Source of the DNA: Bacteroidales bacterium
GTDB lineage: Bacteria; Bacteroidota; Bacteroidia; Bacteroidales; UBA932
Length of the DNA: 59,643 bases
Direction: 5' to 3'
NCBI GenBank assembly: GCA_016281435.1
Contig: JAEEIQ010000030.1
Span: 1-59,643 of the forward strand
Shown: piece by piece, positions 58,931-59,643 of the stretch
How positions within the stretch are numbered: the stretch's first letter is position 1
Layout of the letters: each line of letters opens with the position of its first letter
Notes under the pieces: generated by a model
What the model saw: only the letters and a program-made list of their open reading frames with translations
Told to the model about the DNA's origin: nothing
Database searches by the model: none
Position numbers and translations under genes: made by a program

Positions 58931-59643
58931 GTGAATTCTAATTAGAAGTGCAACACACTTCAAGAGTCAAAATTAAATAATTGTTTACAATATTCCAAAG
59001 GCGTCCTGTAACCGAGTGACTTACGGGGCCTGTGGTTCAGTTTCCATTCAATCTCAGCAAGCATCTCATCAGTCAGCTTGCTGAAGTCCGTGCCTTTCGG
59101 GATGTACTGGCGTATCAACCCGTTTGTGTTCTCGTTTGCACCCCGCTCCCAGGAGTGGTACGGGCGTGCGAAGTAGAACTCGGCATCAAGCCCCTTCGCA
59201 ATTTCCTTGTGGCGGGCGAATTCCTTTCCGCTGTCAGCCGTTATCGTGTGTATTTTGTCTTTATAGGGTAGCAGCGCTTCGATTGCCGTGCTGGCCAGCT
59301 GGGCGACTTCTTTCCCAGCAAGCCTGCGGATCAGCACCAGATGCGTGCACCTGTCGTTTGTCGTCATGATGGCGCCCTTGCGGTTCTTGCCAATTATCGT
59401 ATCTATTTCAAAGTCACCAAAACGCCTCTTCTCATCTACAACCGCCGGCCTCTGCGATATGTCAACCCTGTCCTGGATGATTCCTCTGGATCTGTACTGG
59501 CTGTCACGTCTTCGCTTCCGTCGCCCGTGATGCCTAAGGTTGCAGGCCATCTCGTCGTTACCTCGGCGCTTCGCCTGCCATATTCAGCGGTAGATTGTCT
59601 CCGCGCAAACCATCTCTTCCCCCTTTAAGCGGAACCGGCCGCA
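58931..59643 (-). mobile_element. IS30-family insertion sequence, truncated by window edge
   Basis: It holds an IS30-type transposase gene running off the window. The 3' end is marked by a palindrome TTCTAATTAGAA (58936-58947) and a hairpin GAAGTG/CACTTC (58945-58961), a likely terminal inverted repeat. The other end is outside the window, so the target site cannot be read. Confidence 0.8.
58960..59643 (-). pseudogene. IS30-family transposase with in-frame stop (partial)
   Basis: The C-terminal 196 residues from 59550 form the DDE core: Asp in 'FGDFEIDTIIG', Asp in 'HTITADSGKEF' and Glu in 'YHSWERGANENTNGLIRQY', with the usual ending 'WKLNHRPRKSLGYRTPLEY'. Upstream in the same frame the homology goes on: 'ETIYR', then a TGA (minus strand, 59584-59586), then 'IWQAKRRGNDEMACNLRHHG'. 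The stop falls where relatives have an aromatic residue, probably TGG to TGA. The N-terminal DNA-binding part is cut off by the window edge. The copy is probably inactive. Confidence 0.8.

Overview
The window reads as a chromosome segment from a GC-rich member of the Bacteroidales (Bacteroidota), probably an uncultured fibre-degrading gut or rumen lineage. The evidence is a TonB-dependent receptor, many lipoproteins, an HU/CCDC81-like membrane protein, a fused DUF4922-SpoIID protein, BRO-family genes and Bacteroidota-type promoters (TAnnTTTG at -7, TTG/TTTG about 20 bp upstream) before many genes and tRNAs. I could not place it to genus.

Layout. 1-11 kb: end of a TonB-dependent receptor, a repeat-bearing gap, tRNA-Asn, then a tight murein-linked unit: HU-like membrane protein, Nudix hydrolase, DUF4922-SpoIID, AmpG-like permease, NamZ-like exo-muramidase, a Ser-rich secreted protein and MurI, followed by prfB. 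11-19.7 kb: a paralogous-domain lipoprotein, a secreted tyrosine phosphatase with a small-molecule kinase, class I fumarase, a giant AsmA-like protein and tRNA-Leu. 19.7-24.6 kb is accessory: two GH11 xylanase lipoproteins, a structured non-coding stretch, a broken and an intact BRO-family gene facing each other, and a nested inverted repeat. 24.6-33.3 kb: alpha-2-macroglobulin with PBP1C, and a GH3-type adenylating enzyme.

33.4-43.8 kb: tRNA-Val, flavodiiron protein, a PTS-IIC-like membrane protein, then three secreted proteins (DUF1549/DUF1553, DUF1501, pre-peptidase-like beta protein) of the kind usual in Planctomycetes and Verrucomicrobia; then PurU, an acyltransferase, an AbrB-like regulator and ClpP. 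43.8-52.8 kb is mostly housekeeping: tRNA-Asp, Pgi, GDPD, two tRNA-Lys, ThrE-type exporter, SGNH hydrolase, two tRNA-Ser, AlkD-like protein, LysR regulator divergent from TrkH, and LuxS. 52.8-59.6 kb is a plastic region: gene fragments, a 47-aa peptide gene ahead of a beta-helix lipoprotein, a DUF4143 ATPase, HigBA, a mutarotase and an IS30 transposase with a premature stop.

Together: the murein-linked unit joins glycan cleavage (SpoIID, NamZ), import (AmpG) and D-glutamate supply (MurI); A2M and PBP1C would protect and rebuild the wall; the xylanases, SGNH hydrolase and mutarotase fit plant polysaccharide use. The DUF1549-DUF1501-beta protein triad is the strongest candidate for an under-described system. 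All family calls come from reading motifs; no database search was run.
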